Assembly (NCBI GenBank): GCA_947561585.1
Contig: CANNZV010001466.1
Span: 1 to 64,000 of the forward strand
From: Caprella mutica
Taxonomy: Eukaryota; Arthropoda; Malacostraca; Amphipoda; Caprellidae
Length of the DNA stretch: 64,000 nt
Direction of reading: 5' to 3'
The notes under the pieces were generated by a model that was given only the letters and a program-made list of their open reading frames with translations, did not search any database and was not told the DNA's origin. Below are positions 46,735 to 58,179 of this stretch, piece after piece; position 1 is the first letter of the stretch, and every line of letters starts with the position of its first letter. The position numbers and the translations under genes were made by a program.

Positions 46735-49700
46735 GTGAGTAATAAAAATAAAGGTGTGAATGATATAGTGAGTGTGTTTTTGTTGAATGTGCAGGGGCTT
46801 ACAGTGCATAAATGGAATGAATGGCAAGAGATGGTTGAGAGGATGAATAGTAAGACGAAGATTTCAATGTTTACTGAAACGCAGCATAAGGTAGAGAGAG
46901 TGTTTTTTGGTAAGGATTATAAGTATGAGGTTGGTATGAGGAATGAGCAAGACAAGAAGGGTGGTGGACTTATGATAGGATCGAGTGATGAAGTTAGTAT
47001 TGTTAGGGTAGAGTGTGGTAATCCAGATGTTTTGTGTGTAGATATTGAAATGAGAAAGAAGAAGATGAGAGTGATACTCACTTACTGGGATGTTAGAGAT
47101 AATGATAGGAATGATAGGATAGTTGTGTGTATTAGGGGTATTGTGGAAGAGTATGAAGGGAAGTTAATGGTTCTGGGTGATATGAATGCACATATAGGTT
47201 TTTTAGGTCAGCAAGAATTAAATAGGAATGGAGATAAGTTATTAAATTTGATGGATGAATGTAGACATGATATGTTTAATTTGGATGAGGCATGTAGAGG
47301 TGAGATTACTAGAGAAGAGGGTATGCATAAGAGTGTGATTGAATTTGTTTTGGTGAATGGATTTTTGTATGAGGATTTTGTGAAGATGGATATAGATGAA
47401 AGGAAGGAACTATATGATTTATCAGATCATTGTATGATTAAGATTGACTTTAAAATTGGTATGAAGGGTAGTGAAGAGGTGATGCAGAAAAATATAGAGT
47501 ACTATAGAGTTAAGGATGATATGAAAGAGAGATTTTTGCAAGGGATGGAAGATAGACTAACAAGAGTGAATGTGGGTGAACAGGACTGTGTGTATCATGA
47601 GGCTGTGACTGAAGTGTGTGAGGAAGTGTTGAAGAGAACCAGAGTGATTAGAGGTAACTTGAATGTGAATGAATGGGAAAGTGTGTGGATGAATGTGGAG
47701 ATAAGAAGAGAAGTAGGTGTGCGTAAGCAGTTGAACAGAGTTAGAAGGAATCTACAGGAAGGGGCAGAAAGGAATGAGGCATGGGTAAGGTATAGGGAGC
47801 AAAAGAGGAAAGTTGCAGATATGGTGAGAGAGAGTATAAGAGAGTATGAAAGAAGCAAGACGGATGAGATAAGAGGCAATAGAGACTCTGGTAAGAAAAT
47901 GTGGCACAACATTAGTGTACTGAGAGGAGTGAGAAAGAATGGTGTTGTGAAAGTTTATGATGAAAGTGGGAATGAGATGAATGTGGAGGATTTGAAGAAT
48001 AAGATGTGTAATTTTTGGAAACAAATTTACCAGATGCATGATGATGATGTGATAGAGGTATGGAATGACAGGACTAGAGAACAGTATGTGCAGAGTGACT
48101 ATAGAGATGAAGATAGAGTAAATGTGGTGTATGAGAATGTTTTGGAGCATGGTAGGGGAGTGTTTAGAATGGTAGATATTAGAGTGGATGTGCCTTTGAA
48201 TCTTATAGAGCATTATAGTATGACAAGAGGAAGAGTGGAAGATGTAATTAGGAGAAGGATGGATGAAGTAGTGGTGAGCAGTGTGGATGTCAGGAAAGCG
48301 TTAAAGAGAGTGAAAGTTGGAAAGCAGCCTGGAATAGATGGTATTAAACCAGAAGTGTATAAGTGGATGCTAGAGAGTGAAAGATGTATGGATGAAATGT
48401 GTAGATATTTTAACAGTGTGTTAGATAGTGGTGAGCCTGTGAGTGAATGGAGTGTGTCAAAGACCTGTATGATTCCGAAAGTAAATAAACCTAGTGTGAA
48501 AGATTTGAGACCAATTGCCTTGTTGAATGTTGAGTATAAGATTTTTATGAGTGTAATGAAAGAGAAGTTGATTGAGCATGTGAGAGTGAATGGGCTGATG
48601 AATGAGTTGCAGATTGGTTTCACGAGTGGGAGAAGGATAGAAGATAATTTATTTATGCTGAGTTATGTGATAGAATCGTGTAGGAGGGATAAGAAGGAAC
48701 TGATTGCTGTGTTTGTGGATTTTGCTAAGGCATTTGATAGTATTAGGAGAGGATGTCTGATTAAATGTATGAAAAGGTGTAAGTGTGATCCTAGAATGAT
48801 TGATGTGTTTGCAAGAGTGTATGAGAATGATAGTACTGAGTTTAGTGTGAATGGAGAGAAAATGGGAAGAATGGATGTGTGGAATGGTATTAGGCAGGGG
48901 TGTACTTGCTCACCCCAGTTATTTATAATGGCAGTGCATGAGATAATTAGTGGTTTGCAAAGGAGTGGTTTAGGTTTTAAGAATGAGTGTGTGTATGTGC
49001 CAGCTTTGTTCTTTGCGGATGATGGTGTGATTTTTGGGGACAGTGTGAGAGAGGTTGAAAGAATGATTGATGTGCTTGTGAGTAAGACTGCAGAGATAGG
49101 AATGACTGTGAACAAGAGTAAATGTAATGTGCTTGTGTTTAATAGGAAGATGGATGTTAGAAGTATAAGAGGAATGGATGTAGTGAAGGATGTAAAGTAT
49201 TTAGGAGTGAGAGTGTCAAGTGGGAAGGATGTTTTTAAAGTGCACAGAGAGAATGTTATGATGAGAGCTAGAAGGATGAGTAACATGACGTACTCTGTTA
49301 TACACAAGTCGTGTAACAGAGTACTGATTGGAAAGACGTATTGGAAAAGTGTGGTAATGCCAAGTTTGTTGTATGGAAGTAGTGTGTTTTGTTGGAATGT
49401 GAGTGATATTGAGAGACTGCAAAAATGTGAGAATGCTGTATGGAGGTGTGTGTTGGGGGCCCCATCATATGCATCTCTGGTAACTCTCCAGGGTGAGGTG
49501 GGGTCTTCAAGTATGAGAGCAAGAGATATGAAGGCGAAGTTGAATTATGAGAAGCATGTGAGGAATGGTGAGAATGAATTGTTGAAAATGATGTATGAGG
49601 ATATGTGTGAATGGACCAAGTGTAAATGGTTAGAGACTGTGAAAGTGTATAGAGAGAGAGTGGGAGTGCGATTGAATGAATTGGATGATATGAGTAATGA

Positions 49701-50121
49701 ATGTATAAAGAAAAAGGTGTATGCATGGGAGAGTGATAGGTGGAATGAGGAGAGAATGCAAAAGAGTACAATTAGTTTGTATAATGAATGTAAGAGTGAG
49801 ATTAGAGATGAAGGATTGTATGAGAATGACTGGGGATCTGTTTTGCTGTATAGATGTAGGAGTAATAGTCTGAGGCTAAAGTGGAGAGAGAGATATGTGA
49901 ATGGAAATGTTAATTGTGTTGCGTGTGACTTAGGAGTGGTAGAGAGCTTGGAGCACTTTTTGTGTGCGTGTGAGTGGTATGAGTGTGTCAGAAGAGAATT
50001 TGGAATGAGTGGTGTTAGTGTGAAAGATCAGTTGTTTGGAAGCGGTTTAGTGTGGGCAAGGGAGTGTAGAAGATACTTGGAGTGTATGTGGAGAAGAAGA
50101 AAATTGAGAATGGATGAATGA
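46735..50121 (+). CDS. LINE ORF2: AP endonuclease and reverse transcriptase, apparently intact
   Basis: About 1128 residues without a stop. N-terminal AP-endonuclease: FLLNVQGL, TETQHK, LGDMNAHIG, LSDHCMI. RT domain at about 520-790: KQPGIDGIKPEVYKW, DLRPIALLNVEYKIF, FVDFAKAFDSI, GIRQGCTCSPQLF, FFADDGVIF. The C-terminus has a Cys/His cluster (CVACDLGVVESLEHFLCACE). It is a non-LTR retrotransposon of the APE type; the clade is not resolved. The frame has no ATG until residue 33, after the conserved endonuclease Asn; 46735 is a GTG. The coding strand is strikingly C-poor and rich in G, A and T. Confidence 0.93.
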   Translation: MSNKNKGVNDIVSVFLLNVQGLTVHKWNEWQEMVERMNSKTKISMFTETQHKVERVFFGKDYKYEVGMRNEQDKKGGGLMIGSSDEVSIVRVECGNPDVLCVDIEMRKKKMRVILTYWDVRDNDRNDRIVVCIRGIVEEYEGKLMVLGDMNAHIGFLGQQELNRNGDKLLNLMDECRHDMFNLDEACRGEITREEGMHKSVIEFVLVNGFLYEDFVKMDIDERKELYDLSDHCMIKIDFKIGMKGSEEVMQKNIEYYRVKDDMKERFLQGMEDRLTRVNVGEQDCVYHEAVTEVCEEVLKRTRVIRGNLNVNEWESVWMNVEIRREVGVRKQLNRVRRNLQEGAERNEAWVRYREQKRKVADMVRESIREYERSKTDEIRGNRDSGKKMWHNISVLRGVRKNGVVKVYDESGNEMNVEDLKNKMCNFWKQIYQMHDDDVIEVWNDRTREQYVQSDYRDEDRVNVVYENVLEHGRGVFRMVDIRVDVPLNLIEHYSMTRGRVEDVIRRRMDEVVVSSVDVRKALKRVKVGKQPGIDGIKPEVYKWMLESERCMDEMCRYFNSVLDSGEPVSEWSVSKTCMIPKVNKPSVKDLRPIALLNVEYKIFMSVMKEKLIEHVRVNGLMNELQIGFTSGRRIEDNLFMLSYVIESCRRDKKELIAVFVDFAKAFDSIRRGCLIKCMKRCKCDPRMIDVFARVYENDSTEFSVNGEKMGRMDVWNGIRQGCTCSPQLFIMAVHEIISGLQRSGLGFKNECVYVPALFFADDGVIFGDSVREVERMIDVLVSKTAEIGMTVNKSKCNVLVFNRKMDVRSIRGMDVVKDVKYLGVRVSSGKDVFKVHRENVMMRARRMSNMTYSVIHKSCNRVLIGKTYWKSVVMPSLLYGSSVFCWNVSDIERLQKCENAVWRCVLGAPSYASLVTLQGEVGSSSMRARDMKAKLNYEKHVRNGENELLKMMYEDMCEWTKCKWLETVKVYRERVGVRLNELDDMSNECIKKKVYAWESDRWNEERMQKSTISLYNECKSEIRDEGLYENDWGSVLLYRCRSNSLRLKWRERYVNGNVNCVACDLGVVESLEHFLCACEWYECVRREFGMSGVSVKDQLFGSGLVWARECRRYLECMWRRRKLRMDE

Positions 50122-50215
50122 ATGTGTAAATATTGTATATATTGTTAATTATGAATTTTATGTTGTGATTTTTTGATTTTAGAGTCTTTTAATAAAGATA
50201 TTTTAATGGAAATTC
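50122..50215 (+). other. Short 3' UTR of the LINE
   Basis: About 90 bp after the ORF2 stop, with aataaagatattttaatgg near its end. The exact 3' terminus and target duplication were not found. Confidence 0.5.
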
Positions 50216-50261
50216 AGTGCTGATATCAAAGCAATACTGGGGGACCAATAACCTGTAACCT

Positions 50262-52288
50262 GTAATTGGCCTTCTTCTTCTTGTCGACCCCGCCTGGCCC
50301 CCGACAAGTGGGAGCCAGGCCCTCACGCGGGCACCTGACCCCCCGTCCCCATCGACCGAGTCCACTGGGCGAGCAGCTCCGCCACCGCTACCGGGTCCAG
50401 CTAGAGGTCGGCCGGGACCAGGGTGGTCGCCACTCCAGGGCACTCGAATAAGTGCCGCGTGTCGTGGCTGTTGTTGTTGCATAATGGGCAGTTTGGGGAA
50501 GTGTAAGTGATTGGATCTATGTGGTGGAGGTATGATTTGAGAAAGAGGGATTTATTTGTGCGGAGCTGTGCTAGTATTCGTCTTGTGCCGTGTGGGAGTT
50601 GTTGTTAGTGTCTTGTAAGTGTGTGTTAACGATGTGGGTGTGTGTATTTGTCATGTTTTCTTTGATTGTGTCAGGTGTAGTGTTGTCTTCTGTTGTGTCT
50701 AGGTTGTGAGTGTACTTGTTATTATAGAATATTGTTGGTTTCATGAGTCTGGGTGGGGGTTGTTCTTGTGTGAGGGAGTGAAGTGGGTGTGTGGGTAATT
50801 GTGCTTTTTGTCTGAGTTGTGAGGCGTGGAGTTTTAGATGGGTGTGTAGTGGTAGTGTTTTTGTTTCATGGTGTAGGTGTTCTCTGTTGGTGTCTCTTGT
50901 GCATCCTGTAGCTGTTCTGAGTGATGTGTTTTGTGTTATCTGTAATTTGTTAATGTTGGTGTTGGAGTCTTGGATCGAGAGGATTGGGGACCAGATTGTG
51001 CTGGCGTACTCTATTATGGGTTGTATAGTGGCTTTGCATGTTGTGATGAGTGTTTCTTTGTTTTTCCCCAGTGTGTTGTTGTGAGTGTCTTTAATATGTC
51101 TGTGCCCTTTTTTGCTCTGTCTGTGGTGTTTTGTGTGTGTTTATTGAAGGTGAGTTTTGGATCGAGTGTAAGTCCTAGTAGTTTTGGTTCTTTAACGGTT
51201 GGTAGTGTTGTGTTGTTGATATGTAGTGTTAGTGTCTTGTACTTGTTGTTGTGCTATGTCGTGTTTTGTGTGTGTTGAGAGTATTGCTATGTCGTATACG
51301 TATGTTATTGTTTGTACGTTTGGTGGTGGTTGTGGTAGGTCTGCCATGTATATATTAAATAGAGTGGGAGAGAGAACCCCTCCCTGTGGTATTCTAATTT
51401 TGGTCATGAATTAAATAGTTAAAAGGATACTCGCACTCGACAGAAATACCGACAAAGAAAACGAAGGTGACGTCACTTGGAATACGATTTGAAGGTTCTT
51501 GTATTGTTTACTTTGAGTCTGTAGCTCAATACTAGCTTTTCTGTAGCTTAATACTAGTTTTCAGAATACAGCTATTAGCTACTTTATTCTTAACAGTTCT
51601 TTTTTCTCTATTCATTTTGTTAATTTGTATATATTATGAACAACAATATAAAGTTAGTGGTCTATGATTTTCATTCATTCCTTAATTGAAGAAATCCGCC
51701 GACAAATATTAATTATATATATTTCACCATATCGATTTTATCGTGATAATTAATTTTTATACCTACATTTTTATATTAGAAATTATTCTATATAGTTCTT
51801 CAATTTCAATAATTGTTGGAGAATACACAATCGATCGTAGTCGACACAAATCCAATTATTATTAAATATCATCTGAGCTAAATTCAATAAATGATTTCAG
51901 TATTAGGTATATATATAATTATATATAAAAATTTACGATACATTTAATTATCTATTTGACCAAGTAATCAAAAGTTATTTCATGAAGATCTATAACCAAA
52001 TATTTCCGATGCGAGTATCCGTATACCAGGTGACGTCATGAGTCGCTCACGTGACGTCACACTTTCGCGTCATTTTCAAGTGCGTGTATCCTTCTAAATG
52101 TTCTAACTATTTAATTCATGGTTTTGGTGTTTCTATTTTTGGAAGTTTGCCCGTTATGAAGAGTATATTGTTTGCGTCCCCGTATGTAGTTGAAAATGTA
52201 TTTGATGATTAGGTTGGGTGTGTCTGTTTGTAGGATTTTGTGTGCTAGTGTATGTAGGTGTACAGTGTCGAAAGTGTTGTGTATTGAT
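50262..52288 (-). mobile_element. Jockey-like LINE fragment (- strand), split by a P-type MITE and cut at its 5' side
   Basis: On the complement, 52288-52121 reads FDTVHLHTLAHKIL and an IRGRKQYTL stretch, and 51404-51190 continues with RIPQGGVLSPTLFNIYMADL and then YVYDIAIL, where the catalytic YADD is altered to YVYD. Near the 3' end (50480-50400) is CPLCNNNSHDTRHLFECPGV, the terminal Cys/His motif of jockey/I-type elements. The reading frame is decayed. The 5' part is replaced by the gypsy-like LTR, and the P-type insert sits between 51405 and 52120. Confidence 0.8.
51405..52120. mobile_element. P-type MITE, 716 bp
   Basis: Ends catgaattaaatagttaaaa and (reversed) catgaattaaatagttagaa, very like the CATGATGAAATAAC terminus of P elements. 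Flanked by 8-bp repeats with one mismatch: attttggt (51397-51404) and gttttggt (52121-52128). Subterminal TGACGTCA sites occur at both ends. It shares the last 400 bp or so with the longer P element at 56653-60059 and has no coding sequence of its own. The right end has a 6-8 bp interruption inside its inverted repeat. Confidence 0.88.
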
Positions 52289-53242
52289 GTTTAAATGTTT
52301 ACTCTATAAAAGGAATTTATTTGATTGATGTTTTTGTGGCGTGCACCTTACTGCAACGTCTGATTGTATACTTTGTTATTCAGTTTTTGTCATTTTCCGC
52401 CTGAGCCAGTCATCCTTTCTCATACTTATCCTTTTTAAGTATTAATAGATATTATTGCTACTTGGATAAGATGTATGTGTCGTTGTTTGATACATAACAA
52501 ATAAATGGCGACAAGGATAAACCAGTTTATTTCAAGTGTTTAGACTTGAATTTTCTGGTGAACACACCTAGTGTGGGCACCGACCAGATTTCTGATTGGC
52601 TCACAAGATTAGCCAGGGTAAACACACCTCCTAGTGTGGGTACCAAGGTACGTTTTTGATTTTCTTCTTTCGGGAGAGTGCAAATAGGTACATTTCCCAC
52701 AAATCTAAACATGGCAGCCAGTGCAGTAAAGATTGGTCCATTCAACCCAGATGAACTGACATTTGATGTTTATTTAGCTCTCTTTGAGGCACATTTAGCC
52801 ACTCAAGAGATAACTGAGGATGCCAAAAAGAAGAATTTACTGTTTGTTTGCATGGGTACCAAGATGTTTGGAACTCTGGCAAATTTGACTGCACCTGATA
52901 TACCTACAACTAAAACTTATGATCAACTGGTAGGGTTACTTTAACAGCATTTTATAACTAAACCATCATATCATCGCAGCTTGTGTCTGTTTCAACAATG
53001 TAGAAAACAAGCTAACGAAACGCTCAAAGAACTTTATGCTGCAGCTGATCTTAAAGGATTGGCTAAGGATTGCAATTTTGGTGCAACCTTTGATTCACGA
53101 CTGCGTGACCAACTGTTCATCACAGTGGACAAGTTGCCGTACTCCCAAGTATTTACTTACTGAAGATTTGAAGCTGGTAGAACTGACTTTGCTAAACTTC
53201 TTGACAGATTATTGTCCCATGAGAAAGCTCACATGGGAGAGG
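52289..53242 (+). mobile_element. Gypsy-like LTR retrotransposon fragment (5' LTR and gag)
   Basis: A probable short LTR (52289 to about 52505, with ctataaaagg as TATA region) is followed by tggcgacaagga, which resembles a primer-binding site. Then comes a gag-like stretch beginning at 52708 (FNPDELTFDVYLALFEAHLA, LLFVCMGTKMFGTLANLTAP). The frame is decayed: a stop at 52942-52944, then readable gag again (LCLFQQCRKQANETLKELYA), then a frameshift near 53150. The element is cut at 53243 by the Copia-like LTR. LTR limits are tentative. Confidence 0.7.
52708..53230 (+). pseudogene. Degenerate gypsy-type gag
   Basis: Capsid-like sequence with one internal stop and one frameshift. It is recognised from the 'LPxF..DxYLALFEAHL' style start and the 'QLF..LL.HEKAHMGE' style end. 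It ends at the Copia-like insertion, so downstream pol is absent. Confidence 0.7.
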
Positions 53243-53580
53243 TGTTGAAATTTTAGTTTAAATGTATTACACACTCTTTATATGTTTAATGTTAACTTCC
53301 TGTTAGACTAGCTCAGCTATATTAAATTACCTATTGTTTAAATAACAATGTATTACTTTTATGAGAAACGGACTTAAGGTCTAAAGTCCATTACAGTTCC
53401 GGCGCGTGTTAAATAACACCGCATGTAAATTCTTAAGTCAGTCGGTTCTTTGCATTACTCAGTGAGAGATGTATTCCACTCATCTCTCCAATAGACTTCT
53501 CTCTGTATAACATATTACTCTTTAAATAAACTCTATGTCTTAACGTTGTTAACCCACTGTAATTTAACCTAATTCTAACA
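53243..53580 (+). repeat. Copia-like 5' LTR (338 bp)
   Basis: Begins TGTTGAAATTTTAG and ends CTAATTCTAACA, the TG...CA form of LTRs. It is immediately followed by the primer-binding site. A second copy was not found, so the limits rest on the TG/CA ends and on the adjoining PBS. Confidence 0.8.
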
Positions 53581-53594
53581 GGTTATGGGCCCAG
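53581..53594 (+). other. Copia primer-binding site
   Basis: GGTTATGGGCCCAG directly after the LTR is the initiator-Met-tRNA-type primer site characteristic of Copia elements. Confidence 0.85.
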
Positions 53595-54007
53595 TGAACG
53601 ATAAGAGTTTATAAATCAAATTATGTTTAAACAAGTTAGAAGTTTATAACAGTAATCAATAAAAACGAAGTGCAGTGAAAAAGTGTTAAACTAAATGAAA
53701 CATATACGCACGAAAGCTTGTGTAAGCATATCGTGTTAACGCGCTAATGAGGTCGATTAAATTGACTGCTCTAGCGAAAATGTACTTGTTTTTATAGTAT
53801 AATTATTTAGTATTTGTGCGGAAGAGGTGTCAAGAGAGGTCACAAATTACCTTTAAATCTGTGACCTTATCCTTTGGTAAACAGTGTTTCAACAAAAGGT
53901 TCTTGCGAACTAAGACTTGTGTTGCTGTTCCAATTGAATATTAATAATTATATTCAGTGAAGTTATTCTTATGAATTAGAATAATTTTAAAGCATCAATT
54001 CAGTTAA

Positions 54008-55670
54008 CCCTTTGTATATCAAACTTTTATGAATAAAAAAATTTGGGAAAATTTTATGTAAATTAGTTGTTTGGAGGTTAAATAATGCAAAAACACTATT
54101 GAAAGTTTAAATTTATTTGTATATATGGAAATATAAGGTGGTTCATATATTAACCACTATCCATTTGGTGAAAAAATTAATCCCTTATACATAACGCTAG
54201 GAGATAGTTGCTTTCAAAGGAAAAAAAGCAGTTTGATGTGTGTTTGTCCCATATTAATACAGAATTCTTAGTTTTCTTTCAATGATATTTTTGAGAAGCA
54301 TTCTCTCTTTGTGTGTTTTAGGAGGATTAACAATTTCCTCCCGAACTTTACCACAAGAAGATTTTTTTTGAAAAAGAAGGAGTGCAGGTTCCTGCCGAGA
54401 TGCAAGACTATTAGTTTGGAAGACTGTAGATTTCTTTTTTCTCCCGTGATATCGTGATATATTGCGAATCAATTGACTATTGTCACATCGAGCAGAGGAA
54501 AAAAATCCCATGCCACCATTTCTTACTTTTGTGATTGCACTGATAAATAGACATCTATATGTCTGCTTTGTCATCATAGCCCATATTTTTGTTGTTGTAG
54601 TCTCGTTTTACCACAGTTCCAGAGTATACTTCAAATGATCCATCTTTCAAACACCTGGATATGGGTTATTCTAAGGAATTATGAATGATCAAGATCAGAA
54701 GAACTTCTTTTTATACTTCCATTTTGTGACAGAAACTCCTGAGCTATCATCCTCCAATCATATTCTTTAGTTATCATACTCTTAGTTCTACAGATTCTCC
54801 CATAGTGAGCTCAATATGCCCATTACATTCCTCCTCATATTATATAATGTGATACTGGCAGCATGAGGCACATCAACTTCAAAATCGTGGTCTTTTTGGA
54901 TCATCATCTTTCATTTTATCTTCAGAAGAGTCTGGACATGTAATTTCAGCAGCAATGAGTCGTCATCATCAAGTCCTTTGGTCTGTCAGAAAAAAAGTTA
55001 TAATAATTGGTGTAGTTGGTAGTTTTCATGCCTAGGATTTCACTATATCTACTTTTGAAAAAAAGGAATCCGTTTGTTTAGTCTAGGCAAGTCCTCTTAG
55101 TTTTCTTTTATAAATACTATAATCAATCAAACTTGTATCATACAATGATATAGAAATGGTCATAGAGTGTAATCTCATTATTAGATACAGCTAATATCAT
55201 TATAAACATCATATTTAGCATAATGTTATATTCTGTTGCAAGTTAGCAGTGGCTTACAAATCGACCACAAATACAATTGCTAGAAACACTGGTTCTTGCC
55301 AGTGGTCGATATCTCAACCACATCAAAATACAAGATATATACGTAAATAGGATATATGTGAAATAAATTATGGGTCCTACATATCATTATAAACATTGTA
55401 ATTCATATTCTAGAAATATATCACTTTACTATATCTGAATAATTGAATATGAAGTAATATATATGGGAAGATTACCTGCGTCATGACAACCTCCTTCTTC
55501 GGACGCCAGTGAACAACTGACTGAGAAATTTGGCACCACGCATGTTAAAACTTGAGCAGATATGCCAAATATTGATGCCTGAGTGGTAGATTTATATGCA
55601 AACTGCCATAGAGGCTTTTTATTCGCTATTAATTATGTGGTTCATAAATCAACCACAGGAACACAAAGGG
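54008..55670 (-). mobile_element. piggyBac-type transposon remnant, 1663 bp
   Basis: Inverted ends ccctttgt / acacaaaggg are flanked by the piggyBac target TTAA (54004-54007 and 55671-55674). Subterminal inverted motifs gtggttcata-taaccac occur at both sides. On the - strand the region 54254 to about 55000 carries a decayed transposase C-terminus. It lies between the Copia primer-binding site and gag. Confidence 0.85.
54254..55000 (-). pseudogene. Decayed piggyBac transposase C-terminus
   Basis: Frame fragments on the complement read YNNKNMGYDDKADI and YQCNHKSKKWWHGIFF, matching the conserved 'GxVDxxDxxxxxY...RxxKWW' region of piggyBac transposases. They are followed by an open frame to 54254 (RCDNSQLIRNISRYHGRKKK). 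Several frameshifts and stops separate the fragments. The N-terminal two thirds are missing or unreadable. Confidence 0.75.
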
Positions 55671-55747
55671 TTAAACAGTAAATCAATTTAACTGCTTTGT
55701 TTGTTTATGTTTGTTAAGTATTGAAAGATAATAAATACTTTGAAAAC

Positions 55748-56652
55748 ATGTCTTCAAATAAGTTACCGGGGATTGTTCCCCTAGACGGAAATAATTACCC
55801 CACATGGAGGGTACAGATGAAGATGTATCTCTTAAGAGAGAAACTGATGGATTTTGCTGATGGAACTAAACCAGTTCCAATAGATTCCGCTTCAACTGAT
55901 GTTAAAGCTGCCTATGCTAATAACAAGAATAAAGCTCTGGCAGATATAGTACTATCTATTTCACCGGATCAATTGTACTTAGTTGGACAACCCACAGATC
56001 CACAAGCTGTCTGGACCACCCTTCAAGAAACGTTTCAGAAAAACACGTGGGCGAACAAATTTCGTCTGAAGAAGAAGCTTTACAACTTAAAATTGAAGTC
56101 TCCCGAACTACTCAACTCCCACTTGAAAGAACTAACTGAAGTTTTTCAAGAGCTTGCCTTGTTAAATCAAGTGATCAGTGAAGAGGATAAAGTTATTTGT
56201 CTCCTATCATCACTACCAGAGCCGTTTGAAGTGCTTGTTACCGCACTTGAAGCACAGACAGACATACCTACCTGAATTACCGTAGCTGACACACTCCGGA
56301 GAGAAGCTGAAAAGTTGAGTATTAAATCCAATGATGCTTTGGCATTATCAAATACTCAGATTGATGCTGCAGTAAATAAACAGTCAATCAAGTGCCATTT
56401 TTGCAAAAAATTGGGACACGTGAAGAAAGACTGCTTCAAATTTAAACGGTATTCTCAAACTAACAGAACTCAAAACCAGCCAAATGGTGTAAATGTAAGT
56501 CATATAGAACTTAATCACACAATGTATGCTAATGATATCGCTCTTTGTAACAAATATGCCGACAGTAATATTTGGGTAATAGATTCAGGTTCTTCATCAC
56601 ACATGAGTGGTGATAAAAATTTATGTAAAGATTTTGCAAATATTAGCAAACC
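55748..56652 (+). pseudogene. Copia gag and protease, with one stop, cut by a P element
   Basis: Starts MSSNKLPGIVPLDGNNYPTW (gag_pre region), followed by the capsid segment (AVWTTLQETFQKNTWANKFR, LLSSLPEPFE). TGA at 56273-56275 interrupts it, then the frame reopens with the zinc knuckle CHFCKKLGHVKKDC (about 56391-56432) and the protease active site IDSGSSSHMS (56579-56608). The frame stops at 56652, where the P element lies. Confidence 0.88.
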
Positions 56653-56796
56653 CATGAATTAAATAGTTAGAAGGATAATCGCACTCGACAGAAATACCGA
56701 CAAAGAAAAAGAAGGTGACGTCACATGGAATACGATTTCCGATTTCACTGTTCTTGCATTGTTTACTTTGAGTTTATATCTAACTAGTCAGCTATA

Positions 56797-57180
56797 ATGC
56801 CTCTTCAATGCAGAGTATTTGATTGTTCTCAAAAACAAAGTAAGCAGTCTAGGACTCTAGTTAGTGTTAATTTATTTAGATTCCCAAAAGATATTGAGCT
56901 TAAGAGACAATGGATAGCGAAGTGTGGACGCAGTGACAAAGTGAATACAGATAATGCTCGTGCATGCTCTCTTCATTTTGAACCAGAGAATTTAAACGAA
57001 ATTTGAAGAATGAACTTTTAAATATCCCTGTGCCTGCCCTGCTAAAATCAATTGAAGAAGATGCAGTTCCTACCTTGCTCATACCTTCAGCATCTCTTCC
57101 CTCATCTGTCACTCAAAATGCTGGTCTTGCAGACTCTTGCTCCTCCACATTCCATGATTCCTCCACTAAACTTTGTGAGT
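56797..57180 (+). pseudogene. THAP-domain exon of the P-type transposase, one frameshift
   Basis: Starts ATG at 56797. C-x4-C (CRVFDC), the basic KRQWIAKCGR segment and C-x2-H (ACSLHF) are the THAP zinc-finger ligands; THAP is the DNA-binding domain of P transposases. The frame ends at TGA 57004-57006, but the next frame continues the expected motif (LLNIPVPALLK, DAVPTLLIP), so a single-base shift is likely near 57000. A donor-like gtgagt follows at about 57174. Its product could still be a short THAP protein. Confidence 0.82.
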
Positions 57181-58179
57181 TTAAGTTGCCATTATGATTG
57201 TATTATGTATATAAGTATAACTTTGGTACCCAAATTAAATTTCCATTCTAGGCTAGGTACCAACCTACTCTATAGTTCCAGACTGCAGAATATGGAACAT
57301 TTTCCCAAGATTCTGTCTTCTGAGACAAATCTGAGCCCACTTTTAGAAATTTGAGATATTGGAGAGAGTTTTTGAATTAAATCCTATGTTACCATTAATT
57401 TAGCTGAGGGAGATTTTGAATTAATTTCTATGGTAGCTGTTAGGTACCATTAATTTAGCTGTCCCTGAATCTGAATGACTGCATCAGCGTCTGACGGTCT
57501 GAGAGACTGAGAGTAGGTAATTATGTATCAATTTAAGTCTCTGAGAGTCAAAATGCCTTATGCAGACTCTCCATTTCTCTCACCAGCTCTCAGAAAAAAT
57601 AACCAATTTTTCTCCAAAATGGGCTATTATTGAAAAATACTCTTCAAATTAACATTACAACATATGAGATACTTAGATATTTCAGATTTCTCTCCATGAG
57701 GAGTTGAAAGGCTCAAAAACATTGCCCTTTTCTCTCCATTCAAATGGCAAGAAAGGTCATGCTCTATTACTTGGGAGTAATACTAGCCAATAAATTGGCT
57801 AGTCCAGACTGACAGACTCAGAGTCCTCTTTTGGGACTCTCTCTATTTTTGGATGGCTAGTTTTTCTCAATTTTCTCCTAGGTTTTTCAGGTATATTTAA
57901 AATATTTAACATTGTTTGATATTGCCATCATGTTTGTAGCTATAGCTATATTATATACATAGCTATATACTAAATTAGATTCTAGTCTAGGCTAGTCAAA
58001 GATGCATCATTTATCATATAAGTTTTTTTTTTATTCATTTTTACTTCCCATCTTCTGTTTGTCCATCTTGCCTTGTGTAGTTCTTATTAAATTGTAATAT
58101 GTATTTATCAGATTCAAATTTCTTTATTTATCAGATATACCTATTCATCATAACTAATTAAATCTCTTTTCTTACAGGT

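Noticed and set aside
47595..49771. Long open frames on the - strand opposite LINE ORF2
   Set aside because: They come from the C-poor coding strand of ORF2, which rarely produces stops on the complement. They show no domains.
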